Shown here: in pieces, positions 44,908 to 53,491 of the stretch
How positions within the stretch are numbered: position 1 is the first letter of the stretch
Layout: each line of letters starts with the position of its first letter
NCBI GenBank assembly: GCA_965230275.1
Contig: CBDDKO010000002.1
Coordinates: forward strand, 2,790,001 to 2,854,000
DNA: 64,000 bases
Direction: 5' to 3'
DNA from: JAJRRS01 sp965230275
GTDB taxonomy: Bacteria; Planctomycetota; Phycisphaerae; Phycisphaerales; Phycisphaeraceae
The notes under the pieces: generated by a model
The model's database searches: none
The model's input: only the letters and a program-made list of their open reading frames with translations
Told to the model about the DNA's origin: nothing
Translations under genes and position numbers: made by a program

Positions 44908-47900
44908 GCCGAGGCCTCCGAGGTCGGGGCGGCGGCCGGTTCGTTGTCGGTCTTGAAACCTTTGAGCCATCCGCCGATCAGCGAGGGGATGCTCATTAGC
45001 CCGCCGGGTAAGAACAGCGGGACGAATATGAACAACCCCCCGAGCATAAACTTCCAATAATCGGGCGCGACGGAGGTCATGGTGTCGTATAGGATGCTCA
45101 CGCTGATCGTCCCGAGGACGGCCCCCCAGAGCGAGGATCGGCCGCCGAGCGCGACCCAGACGACAACCATGATCGACCAGAACGGCTCCATGAACTTGGG
45201 CGTGATGATGCCCTTCTGTGGGATGTAGAGCATCCCGCCGATGCCGGCGAGCGCCCCGGCTAAGCCGAACGCGGCGGCTTTGTAGACCCAGGTCTGATAC
45301 CCGATGAACCGCAGGCGCGTCTCGTCGTCTCGGATCGCGACCATCACCCGGCCGAACCGTGAATGGACCAAGGTCCGGACCAGCAGGAACGAGAACGTCA
45401 GCACGACCAGCGCAACCATGTACAGGATGAATCGGGTCGAGCCGACTAACTCGGCGTAGGGGCCGAGCATGCCTTGGAGCTTGATAAGTATGGATTGGAA
45501 GCCGCCGGATGCTTCTTCGGGCCAGATGTCGCCGGCGATGGTGATGCCCAGGAGCTTTGTCTTGGTCGGATCGAAGGTCAGGCCGTTGGTCCCGCCCATC
45601 ATCATGTTGTTCTTGATCCAGATGTTCCAGAAGGCGACGAGGATCGCCTGTGTGAGGATCGAGAAGTAGACGCCACGCACCCTGCTGCGGAAGCAGGTCG
45701 CACCGATGATGAATGCGACGCCGCCTGCCATCAGGATGCCGAGGATGACGGAACCGGTGAAGCTGTGGAACAATGATAGATAGGCCGGCGGGCTCTTGTC
45801 GGTGACATTGCTCATGACATAAGCCAGACACGCCGGGATGCCGAACTCATCCATGGGTCCGTGGTTGATCAGGTAGAAACCCATGGCGTAGCCGCCGAGC
45901 GCGAAGAACAGGCACTGGCACAGGCTCAAGATGCCGAGGTAGCCCCAGACCAGGTCCAGGCCGATGGCGATCATGGCGAACGACATGTACTGCCCGAGTT
46001 TGTTGATCGTGCTGGGTGAGATCATGCCGGCGAAGTAGAGGCACGGGATGATGACACCGGCGATCGCCAGCAGCGAGAGACCGAGTGTCCAGTCGCGCCT
46101 TGCCGAGGGGCGGCCGCCAGATAACCAAGGCATTTCATCACCCGTCGCCTGATTGGCCATGCGCCCCTTGTCAGGGAACAGGCCGGACGGTTTACGCTGG
46201 ATAAACGCGACGACGATGAACAGCACGATCACCGTCGCCCACCCGGCATCCATGCCCGGCAGCGGTTCGATGTACTTCTGCAATGCACCGATGCTCAGGC
46301 CGGAAACGACCACACCGATCAGTTTGCCGACCCCGCCGACGACCACGGTCTGGAAGGCCTGGACGATGAAGGTCTGCCCCATCCCGGGCGTGGGATTACT
46401 GAGCAGGATGTATCCATATCCCGCGAGCCCTGCGAGCCCGGCACCGAAAGAGAAGGTGAACTTGTCGACCCGGCGCGTGTTCACACCCAGCGCCTGTGCC
46501 ATCTCACGGTTTTGCACGGTGGCGCGGATCATCAATCCAATCTTCGTAAACCGGAAGATCAGCACGACGGACAGGACACATGCAGCCGCCAGGGCCATCA
46601 GAAACAGTCGGTTGTAAGGCAGGACAACGTCTTGAAGTATCTCGTACCCGCCATTGGCCCAGGCCGGTTTGCTTATGCCGAGGTTGTCGCCCTTCCAGAG
46701 GCGGACGGCCTGGATGAGGATAAGGCTCACGCCGATGGTCGCCAGTAGCGAGTCGAGCGGGCGCTTGTAGAGCCAGCGGACGACGAGGACTTCCGTCAGC
46801 CAGCCAGCAATGGCGGCGACGAGGAACGCGATCGGGAAGGCAACGACGTAGTACCAGTCGAACCAGACGTCCGCGGGCTGCAGGCTCAGCGCGATCTTTC
46901 CCATGAACGAGTCAGGGCTGAAAAGTGTACCCTCGAATATGCTGAAGGTGGCCCAGGTGGCGATCGCGCCGACCATGAGCATTTCGCCGTGGGCCATGTT
47001 GATCACACCCATCAGGCCGAAGGTGATCGCCAGACCCAGCGCGATTAGCACGAGGATCGAACCAAGGGATAAAGCACGGAAGGTGTGCGAGGTCCACTCG
47101 GCCGTGACCTTGTGGCGGTCAATCCGAGCAAGCGCCTGGGCATAGACCTTGGCGTCTGCCTCGCTTAGGCCCTCGGATTCCGTCAACGTATCGATCATGT
47201 CGTAAGCGCGGATACTCTTCAGTACGCCGAGTTGTTTGACGGCATCGAGTATCTGCTGTTCGTCGGTATCGGGTGCCTTGCCGGACAGGATGATCATTGC
47301 CGCACTTTCGGCCGCGAGGAATCGGACCTTTGCGTCGGGGTCGTTCTCCGCCAACTCAGCTAGCTTCTTGAGTGCTACTGGTTCACGGGTATCGCCGACA
47401 CGTTTGGCAGCGGCACGCCGAATCTCGATGTCGGTGTGGAACAAGTCGATGACGGCCAGTTTGCTTAATAGCGCTTTGCGTGCCTTGCGCTGGACCTTGA
47501 AGGCCTTGGCGTCGGCCTTGGCGGCGTCGGCGATCGGCTCGGTCTGAATGGCTTGATCTTCCTCGGCGGGCGGGGTGGTGATCGGGTAGGCCTTGCCAGA
47601 CCCGTCGTCGGTGAACGCGGGGATGAAGACGAGCTGGTCCTGCCAGGTGTAGAGCGTGCGGTTCTTGACGTGGGTGATGACCGACTCAACATCAGTGGCG
47701 TCGAACGTATCGAGGTCCACCAAGGCCTGCTCGTAGCCCTTGCGCTCGGCGAGCTGTTTGACGACCTGTTCGAGTGTCGGGCCGGCATCTTCTGCTGGGG
47801 TTTGTGCTCTGGCTGATGAAGCCGACAGCATGACGGCCAGGCACAGCAGCGCCCACCACACCGCTCCGAGAGCGGGACGCAATCCAGCGTATGCGTGCAG

Positions 47901-47933
47901 TGGTCTGCACATGGTTAGGCGTTGCGTTGACAT
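44904..47933 (-). CDS. urtBC: Urea ABC transporter permease UrtB-UrtC fusion
   Basis: A single 1009-residue reading frame. Residues 1-280: signal peptide and the soluble N-terminal extension typical of UrtB (repeats around EIRRAAAKRVGDTREPVALKKLAELAENDPDAKVRFLAAESAA). Residues 285-595: UrtB permease (INMAHGEMLMVGAIATW, FTKIGLMIRATVQNREMAQALGVN). After a short cytoplasmic linker (GRMANQATGDEMPWLSGG) residues 620-985 are UrtC (GLDLVWGYLGILSLCQCLFFALGGYAMG, VMVAIRDDETRLRFIGY, ALGGRSSLWGAVLG). UrtB and UrtC are normally separate subunits. No frameshift or start for a separate urtC is evident. Confidence 0.93.
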   Translation of the reverse strand: MSTQRLTMCRPLHAYAGLRPALGAVWWALLCLAVMLSASSARAQTPAEDAGPTLEQVVKQLAERKGYEQALVDLDTFDATDVESVITHVKNRTLYTWQDQLVFIPAFTDDGSGKAYPITTPPAEEDQAIQTEPIADAAKADAKAFKVQRKARKALLSKLAVIDLFHTDIEIRRAAAKRVGDTREPVALKKLAELAENDPDAKVRFLAAESAAMIILSGKAPDTDEQQILDAVKQLGVLKSIRAYDMIDTLTESEGLSEADAKVYAQALARIDRHKVTAEWTSHTFRALSLGSILVLIALGLAITFGLMGVINMAHGEMLMVGAIATWATFSIFEGTLFSPDSFMGKIALSLQPADVWFDWYYVVAFPIAFLVAAIAGWLTEVLVVRWLYKRPLDSLLATIGVSLILIQAVRLWKGDNLGISKPAWANGGYEILQDVVLPYNRLFLMALAAACVLSVVLIFRFTKIGLMIRATVQNREMAQALGVNTRRVDKFTFSFGAGLAGLAGYGYILLSNPTPGMGQTFIVQAFQTVVVGGVGKLIGVVVSGLSIGALQKYIEPLPGMDAGWATVIVLFIVVAFIQRKPSGLFPDKGRMANQATGDEMPWLSGGRPSARRDWTLGLSLLAIAGVIIPCLYFAGMISPSTINKLGQYMSFAMIAIGLDLVWGYLGILSLCQCLFFALGGYAMGFYLINHGPMDEFGIPACLAYVMSNVTDKSPPAYLSLFHSFTGSVILGILMAGGVAFIIGATCFRSRVRGVYFSILTQAILVAFWNIWIKNNMMMGGTNGLTFDPTKTKLLGITIAGDIWPEEASGGFQSILIKLQGMLGPYAELVGSTRFILYMVALVVLTFSFLLVRTLVHSRFGRVMVAIRDDETRLRFIGYQTWVYKAAAFGLAGALAGIGGMLYIPQKGIITPKFMEPFWSIMVVVWVALGGRSSLWGAVLGTISVSILYDTMTSVAPDYWKFMLGGLFIFVPLFLPGGLMSIPSLIGGWLKGFKTDNEPAAAPTSEASA

Positions 47934-47988
47934 AAGCTCCTGGGTCCGAGGGAACGATTAGCGGTCATGCCATGCGTCCCTGCGTCGG

Positions 47989-48025
47989 TTTTAAAGCCGA
48001 CCGATGGCGTTAGCCACCGGCCGAC
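47989..48025 (-). terminator. Intra-operon attenuator between urtA and urtBC
   Basis: A 13-bp stem with three G-U pairs and a TAAC loop (arms 48025-48013 and 48008-47996), then TTTAAAA on the minus strand. It should lower transcription of the permease genes relative to the binding protein. Confidence 0.7.
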
Positions 48026-48055
48026 GAGAGATTCCATACGTTTGAGCTTTAACCA

Positions 48056-49327
48056 TTACTCCTTCGGGCCGCCGGTCGGGGCCGGGAAGTTGCCTTCGGG
48101 CCAGAGCAGCTTGGAGTAGGAGTCGGGTTCGACCAGGCCGTCGGATTCCCAGACGATGTCGAAGTCGCCGTCGGCACGGATCTCGCCGATGTAGACCGGC
48201 TTGTAGGTGTGCTGGTTGGTCGGGTGCATCTTCTTGGTGCCACCCGGGGCTTCGAACTCCATGCCGTAGACCTTCTCGCGGACGGCGTCGACGTCGAAGG
48301 AGCCCGCGGCTTCAGCGGCGGCCTTCCATACGTAGACGCCGAAGTAGGCGGCTTCGATCGGGTCGTCGGTCACGCGGCTCGCGCCGCCGGGGAGGCCTTC
48401 CTTCTCACAGTAGGCCTTGAAGGCGGAGACGAAAGCCTTGTTCTGAGGGGTGTCGATCGACTGGAAGTAGTTCCAGGCGGCGAGGTGGCCGACCAGCTTC
48501 TCGACTTCCATCGCACGCAGTTCGTCTTCAGCGACGGAGAAGGCGATGATCGGGCAGTCGTCGGCGGTGAGGCCCTGGTTGGCGAACTCGGTGTAGAACG
48601 GGACGTTGGAGTCGCCGTTGATCGTCGAGAGGACGACCGCGTCGCCGGAGGCCGAGAAGCTCTTGATCTTGCCGACGATGGTCTGGTAGTCCTGGTGGTG
48701 GAACGGGGTGTACTCTTCGATGATGTTTTCTTCGGGCACGCCGACGCTCAGGAGGTAGGCCTTGAGGACGCGGTTGGCGGTGCGGGGGAAGACGTAGTCG
48801 GTGCCGAGCAGGTAGAACTTCTTGGCTTCCAGTTCATCGATGGCGAACTGTGCCGCGGGGACGAGCTGCTGGTTGGGGCTGGCGGCGGTGTAGAAGACGT
48901 TGAGCGACTGCTCTTCGCCCTCGTACTGGACGGGGTAGAACAGCAGCGCGTTGTTTTCTTCGTAGACCGGGAGGACCGACTTACGGGAGACGCTGGTCCA
49001 GCAACCGAAGGTCACGGCGACCTCGTCTTCGAGGATGAGCTGTTTGGCTTTTTCGGCAAAGAGGTCCCAGTCGGACGCGGGGTCGACGACGACGGGCTCG
49101 ATCTTGTAGCTCTTGCCGTCGACGGTGACGCCGCCGGCTTCGTTGATTTCTTCAGCGGCCATCAGGACGACGTCTTTGAGTGACGTTTCCGAGATGGCCA
49201 TGGTGCCGGACAGCGAGTGCAGGACACCGATCTTCACGGTTTCCTCGGCCTGAGCGCTCTGGCCCAGGCCCAGGAGCGAGCTGACCGCCAGAGCCGAAGC
49301 CGCGAGGGTTGATTTTAAGTTGATCAT
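48056..49327 (-). CDS. urtA: Urea ABC transporter substrate-binding protein UrtA
   Basis: 423 residues. Signal peptide (LAASALAVSSLLGLGQSAQA), then a LivJ/AmiC-type periplasmic binding protein: VKIGVLHSLSGTMAISETSLKDVVLMAAEEINEAGG, GCWTSVSRKSVLPVYEENNALLFYPVQYEGEE and NVFYTAASPNQQLVPAAQF, all diagnostic of UrtA. It captures urea in the periplasm for UrtBCDE. A strong hairpin lies on each side (49382-49416 and 47996-48025), which would set its level apart from its neighbours. Confidence 0.96.
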   Translation of the reverse strand: MINLKSTLAASALAVSSLLGLGQSAQAEETVKIGVLHSLSGTMAISETSLKDVVLMAAEEINEAGGVTVDGKSYKIEPVVVDPASDWDLFAEKAKQLILEDEVAVTFGCWTSVSRKSVLPVYEENNALLFYPVQYEGEEQSLNVFYTAASPNQQLVPAAQFAIDELEAKKFYLLGTDYVFPRTANRVLKAYLLSVGVPEENIIEEYTPFHHQDYQTIVGKIKSFSASGDAVVLSTINGDSNVPFYTEFANQGLTADDCPIIAFSVAEDELRAMEVEKLVGHLAAWNYFQSIDTPQNKAFVSAFKAYCEKEGLPGGASRVTDDPIEAAYFGVYVWKAAAEAAGSFDVDAVREKVYGMEFEAPGGTKKMHPTNQHTYKPVYIGEIRADGDFDIVWESDGLVEPDSYSKLLWPEGNFPAPTGGPKE

Positions 49328-49381
49328 CGTAAACCTTCTCCAATGGTTTGGTGGGGTGACAGGTTGTGTTTGCGTCTTAAA

Positions 49382-49416
49382 TTGGACCGGGGCCGTAGAT
49401 ACGGCCCCGGGTCCAA
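49382..49416 (-). terminator. Strong hairpin between porin gene and urtA
   Basis: On the minus strand TTGGACC, a bulged C and GGGGCCGTA pair with TACGGCCCC and GGTCCAA, followed by TTTAAG. About 16 pairs, 44 bases after the barrel-protein stop. It looks like a partial terminator within the operon. Confidence 0.75.
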
Positions 49417-49459
49417 GTTGGTGTTATGAATGTGTGCGATCTAATCCGTGATTGGCGGA

Positions 49460-50362
49460 TTAGAAGGACAGCGAGATGCCGACCGTGCCGGTCAGGAAGT
49501 CGTCGTCGGGGTTGACGCCGCCTGCGGCCGGGTTGGGGATCGCGTCGTCATCCTGCATGTAGTAGGTGACGCCGGCGCTGAGGCTCCACTCGCCGTACTC
49601 GGACGGGATGAAGGAGGCGGGCATGCTGAAGATGGCACCGACCGAGACGGACGCGAAGCCGTCGTCGGCGTAGAAGTCATCGTCGCCGAACAGCACGGTG
49701 ACGGGGATGGCCACGTCGATCGGGTAGGTCTCGCTATCGACGAGGGTGAATCCGGGCTCGATGCTGACGGCGTAGGCCCAGCCGGCGTCCTTGACGCCCG
49801 CGATTTCGCCGCCGGAGAGCAGGCGGTGGGCGGTGAAGCTGGGGTTCAGCGCGAAGTCGCCGTCCCACATTTCGCTGTCATCGTAGCCGACGGAGATATC
49901 CAGGACCTTTTCGGTCGAACCGCCGTAGTACCAGTCCTGATAAGTGATCCCGAAGGAGAACTTATCGACGCTGGTGCTGATGCCGTAGTACATATCGATT
50001 TCCTGGAGGTCGCTACCGATGCTGGCCGGTGCGTTGTCGTTGACGTCCCACCAGGTGCCGACGGTGGCGGTGAAGGTGCCCAGGTCGAAGGACAACTCAG
50101 CCCACGGGTTGAGGGTGCTCGCCGAGCCCCAGTTATCGCCCTGGCCCCAGACGTCGTAGCCCCAGGAGATGAAGTGGGTGTTGTAGTCGATCCCGGCGGC
50201 GCCGCTGATCTTCATCTCCGGGCCGTCGTGTTCGGCGAGGATGAAGTCGGTGTCCGCACCGGTATCGGCCAGCAGCGTCGGGGCACCGACGGCCAGACCG
50301 AGCACGAACGAAGGGGCACAGACGAATCCGGCCAGTTTCCGTTTCCAAGACATTTCAGACAT
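49460..50362 (-). CDS. Outer-membrane beta-barrel protein upstream of urtA
   Basis: 300 residues: signal peptide (AGFVCAPSFVLGLAVGAPTLLA), then alternating aromatic/polar strands (FSFGITYQDWYYGGS, LSAGVTYYMQDD) rich in Asp and Gly, ending in Phe (TGTVGISLSF), which is the usual C-terminus of outer-membrane barrels. First gene after the sigma-54 promoter at 50586-50601, so it is likely made with the urea transporter and could pass urea or other small nitrogen compounds through the outer membrane. AGGAG lies eight bases before the ATG at 50362. Family not identified. Confidence 0.78.
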   Translation of the reverse strand: MSEMSWKRKLAGFVCAPSFVLGLAVGAPTLLADTGADTDFILAEHDGPEMKISGAAGIDYNTHFISWGYDVWGQGDNWGSASTLNPWAELSFDLGTFTATVGTWWDVNDNAPASIGSDLQEIDMYYGISTSVDKFSFGITYQDWYYGGSTEKVLDISVGYDDSEMWDGDFALNPSFTAHRLLSGGEIAGVKDAGWAYAVSIEPGFTLVDSETYPIDVAIPVTVLFGDDDFYADDGFASVSVGAIFSMPASFIPSEYGEWSLSAGVTYYMQDDDAIPNPAAGGVNPDDDFLTGTVGISLSF

Positions 50363-50882
50363 CTATCGATCTCCTAGCTTTCGACAAGCAATGGTCGTGG
50401 TGATCGGGTGTGAACGATCCTTCGCCGGGCTGTTACACCGATCCGTTTGAATCATGCTTGCCATGCACTTGCTTAGGGGTTTGAGTCATTCCAAGTGGCT
50501 TTGTTTACCCTGATAACGGAATGGCACCGCCCCTGTTTATGGAGCCACACACACGCTGTGCGAGGCGTATCCGTGCAAAACTATCTGCAAGGTCTGTGCC
50601 AATCAGGCTTTCAGTACCAATTAGACGGTTTGGGGGGATGCTAAGTCTTGATGCATAAGTTGATTAGTAACAATCGTGGAGGATGGCGGAGGGCGGCATG
50701 CGGTGGAGTCCGAATAATTAGCGATGCCCACTATCTGTGCAGGGACTCCGTAGAACCGTGATTTTGTATGTCATCGCGTCGCTTTATTAGGCAAGCTGTC
50801 TGGGGCTCTTTCGTATGCGTAAGGGGCATACCTACAACCCCTTATCCTGTAACTATTGGGCCGGTAAGCATGTGCTACAGTG
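50363..50882. other. Divergent control region between the urt/ure operon and ureFG
   Basis: 520 bases without a credible gene. It contains the minus-strand sigma-54 promoter at 50586-50601. Upstream of that, in enhancer position, are inverted repeats: GGAGTCC...GGACTCC (about 50706-50748) and GTATGC-N7-GCATAC (about 50815-50833). I see no perfect NtrC consensus. The plus-strand promoter for ureFG is not obvious. Confidence 0.5.
50586..50601 (-). promoter_or_regulatory. Sigma-54 (RpoN) promoter of the urea operon
   Basis: Minus strand TTGGCAC-AGACC-TTGCAG: TGGCAC at 50601-50596 and TTGCA at 50590-50586, with the essential GG and GC exactly ten bases apart. Predicted start near 50575, about 210 bases before the barrel-protein gene. 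Confidence 0.85.
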
Positions 50883-51557
50883 ATGGTGATGGCCCCAAGC
50901 GAATGGACAATCTGGCAATTAATCGACGCGTCATTCCCCGCGGGCGGGTTTGCGCAGTCCGGCGGGCTGGAGGCTGCGTGCAAGTATGGCGCGGTGTGGG
51001 ATTCGGACAGCCTGGACGCGTTCCTCAAGGCCAATCTGGTGCAGACCGCACGGGGCGTCTTGCCGTTTGTATTTGCCGTCTACGATCAGCCCGATCACTT
51101 CGAGACGGTCGATCGGCGTCAGGATGCCATGCTGACCAGCCATGTCGCGAACCGGGCCAGCCGGGCGCAGGGGCGGGGGCTGCTGTCCGCGTCGATCGCT
51201 TCGTTCCCCGAAGCGGACTTCACTCACCTTGACACGCCCTGCCGGGTGGACCAGTCCCCGGGTCACTTGGCACCGGTGTTCGGGGGGGTGTTGCAGGCTC
51301 TGAACCAGACACGCTCGCAGACCGCGAAGGCATTTCTCTTTATCACGTTACGCGGTACGATCTCCGCTGCGGTCCGACTCGGGCTTGTGGGGCCGCTAGA
51401 AGGTCAGCGCCTGACCACGCGCTACGGCCAAGAGGCGGAACAGCTTGCGGAGACCTGCCGGGACCTTGTTCCCGATGACGCGGCGCAGACCATGCCCGTC
51501 GCTGAGCTCTTCCAAGCCGGTCACGACCGGCTGTACACACGTTTATTCCAGAGTTAG
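50883..51557 (+). CDS. ureF: Urease accessory protein UreF
   Basis: 224 residues, helical. It shows the UreF opening pattern (WQLIDASFPAGGFAQSGGLEAACKYG) and GHLAPVFGGVLQAL. UreF bridges UreD and UreG during nickel insertion into urease. Start taken at the ATG at 50883; an ATG at 50889 is equally possible and neither has a clear Shine-Dalgarno. Divergent from the main operon and 53 bases before ureG. Confidence 0.9.
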   Translation: MVMAPSEWTIWQLIDASFPAGGFAQSGGLEAACKYGAVWDSDSLDAFLKANLVQTARGVLPFVFAVYDQPDHFETVDRRQDAMLTSHVANRASRAQGRGLLSASIASFPEADFTHLDTPCRVDQSPGHLAPVFGGVLQALNQTRSQTAKAFLFITLRGTISAAVRLGLVGPLEGQRLTTRYGQEAEQLAETCRDLVPDDAAQTMPVAELFQAGHDRLYTRLFQS

Positions 51558-51610
51558 CCTGAGCCGGCGTGTGACGCCTACCATTAGGCCTGACCGACCG
51601 AGACAACGAC

Positions 51611-52318
51611 ATGCATATGCACGCCGACCACGAATCGATGGATCACCCCGGCCACTTCCACGCCCGGACCCCCCCACTGTCGGGTCGTGACTTCTCACGC
51701 CGCGCGTTTACCGTCGGCATCGGCGGGCCGGTCGGGTCGGGCAAGACCGCGCTGGTCCTGCAGCTGTGTAATGCCCTGCGTGACCGCTACAGCCTCGCGG
51801 TCGTGACGAACGATATCTTCACGCGTGAAGACACCGAGTTTCTCGTGCGCAACCAGGCCTTGCCGGCCGAGCGCATCCGGGCGGTAGAAACAGGTGGCTG
51901 CCCGCACGCCGCGATCCGTGAAGACGTGACGCCGAACCTTGTCGCGCTCGAAGAGCTGCACGCTGAGCACCAGCCACAGATCCTGCTGTGTGAGTCCGGC
52001 GGCGACAACCTTGCGGCGCAGTTCTCCAGGGAGCTGGCTGACTTTATTATCTATGTCATCGACGTCGCGGGCGGAGACAAGGTGCCGCGCAAGGGCGGCC
52101 CGGGCATCACGCAGTCCGACCTGCTGGTGATCAACAAGATAGACCTCGCCGAGGCTGTGGGCGCGGACCTTGATCTGATGGAGACGCAGGCGGGCCAGAT
52201 CCGCGAGGGCGGGCCGTTGATCATGGGATCGGTGAAGCACGGCCGGGGTGTGCCCGAAGTCATCGGCTTTATTGAACACGCTTACCAACACGCCGCCGGC
52301 GTTGAACACACGCACTGA
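51611..52318 (+). CDS. ureG: Urease accessory GTPase UreG with His-rich N-terminus
   Basis: 235 residues. GTPase motifs: GGPVGSGKTALVLQL (P loop), VVTNDIFTREDTEFL, the metal-binding ETGGCPHAAIREDVTPN (Cys-Pro-His), ESGGDNLAAQFS and NKIDLAEAVG. The first 20 residues hold six histidines (MHMHADHESMDHPGHFHAR) and could store or bind nickel. This matters because no UreE nickel chaperone is in the window; in other bacteria His-rich UreG or UreE tails do that job. It energises nickel delivery to UreC. Confidence 0.96.
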   Translation: MHMHADHESMDHPGHFHARTPPLSGRDFSRRAFTVGIGGPVGSGKTALVLQLCNALRDRYSLAVVTNDIFTREDTEFLVRNQALPAERIRAVETGGCPHAAIREDVTPNLVALEELHAEHQPQILLCESGGDNLAAQFSRELADFIIYVIDVAGGDKVPRKGGPGITQSDLLVINKIDLAEAVGADLDLMETQAGQIREGGPLIMGSVKHGRGVPEVIGFIEHAYQHAAGVEHTH

Positions 52319-52381
52319 CCCAGCAATGACCCATCACACAAAAGCCGGTTTGCCATCGGCCAAACGATTCGGAGCCATCCT

Positions 52382-53140
52382 ATGAAGCTGTTCCAGACCA
52401 CCAGCATGATCGCGTTGATCGCCCTGCTGCTTCACCTCCCGGCCGCACACGCCGACGACGCGGCGCAGACTCAAGACCTGGCGCAGCTGCAAGAGCAGGT
52501 CCGGCAGTTGCAAGAAGAGAACGAGCAGTTGAAACAGCAGCTCGCCAAGGCGCTCGCGACTATCGAAGACCTGACGGGTGAGAAGCAGCAACTGGAGCAG
52601 CTGGCGGGGGTGACTATCAAAGGCGAGGCGGTGGAGTCCCGTATCGCGCTGTTTGAATCGGAGTATGACGCCGAGGCCGACCGTACTGTGGTTAGCAGCA
52701 AGCCCGAGAAGATCATCGATGTCAGCGCGACGACGCTTGCGGAGATCATGTTCTTTACCCGATATGAATACGCCGGCGAGGAGATGACCGAGGCTCCGTC
52801 GTCGACCGAACTGTCCCTGCTGTTCCTTGGTTACTCCACCGATCGGCTCAAGCACACGGAGACGGTACGTCTGATCCTGGACGGCCGACCGATCGACCTG
52901 CCGCTTGCGTCCTTCGATCAACTCGCGAAGCGCAAGTCCGCTGGTTCGTCACGTAGCTCGGTCGGCGGGGTCACGACTTACGACCACCAACTGACCGTCA
53001 CGCTCGATTCGGACACGCTCCGAAAGGTCTCGCGTGCCCGCACCATGCGGATCGCCCTGCCGAACATCTCGCTGAACATGTCGGGCGAGCAGATCGCCAC
53101 CTTCGTCGCGATCCGTAAGCGTATGGATATGGGTATCTGA
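52382..53140 (+). CDS. Secreted coiled-coil protein, unknown
   Basis: 252 residues. Signal peptide (MIALIALLLHLPAAHA), then a coiled coil (QDLAQLQEQVRQLQEENEQLKQQLAKALATIEDLTGEKQQLEQL, residues 29-75) and a C-terminal globular beta-rich domain (LSLLFLGYSTDRLKHTETVRLILDGRPIDLPLASFDQ). No domain recognised. It follows ureG by 63 bases on the same strand and may be co-transcribed, but a link to urease is only positional. Confidence 0.72.
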   Translation: MKLFQTTSMIALIALLLHLPAAHADDAAQTQDLAQLQEQVRQLQEENEQLKQQLAKALATIEDLTGEKQQLEQLAGVTIKGEAVESRIALFESEYDAEADRTVVSSKPEKIIDVSATTLAEIMFFTRYEYAGEEMTEAPSSTELSLLFLGYSTDRLKHTETVRLILDGRPIDLPLASFDQLAKRKSAGSSRSSVGGVTTYDHQLTVTLDSDTLRKVSRARTMRIALPNISLNMSGEQIATFVAIRKRMDMGI

Positions 53141-53330
53141 GGGCTTGAAGACCGATCGGCAGTGTCGGGCAACTGCGCTGCAGAAGGCCGATGGGTGTCT
53201 TTACCCTGGCCCGGCGTGAACCGACCGTAACCGGTATACTACTTGCCGCACATTGATGTGTGATGAGGTTGCTGATGGTCGAATGCCAGCCGGCGACGTG
53301 TTCAGGCGATCTCATTCGACAACGAAGCGC

Positions 53331-53406
<76 letters not shown>

Positions 53407-53491
53407 TTGATTTACTTATTCACCTCGCTCCTCTCGGTGGATCAAACGGCAAACCCGACTACACACCGACTCATAACTTCGATCTCTTCGG

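Noticed and set aside
44910..45831. Long open frame continuing urtD upstream through urtBC
   Set aside because: It is the out-of-frame shadow of urtBC; the Arg/His/Pro-rich translation has no family pattern and urtD starts at 44907.
50518..50536. Additional sigma-54 promoter at AATGGCACCGCCCC
   Set aside because: TGGCAC is present but no GC at the -12 position follows.
51266..51283. Sigma-54-like TTGGCACCGGTGTTCGG inside ureF
   Set aside because: The -12 element is TTCGG rather than TTGC, and it lies in coding sequence.
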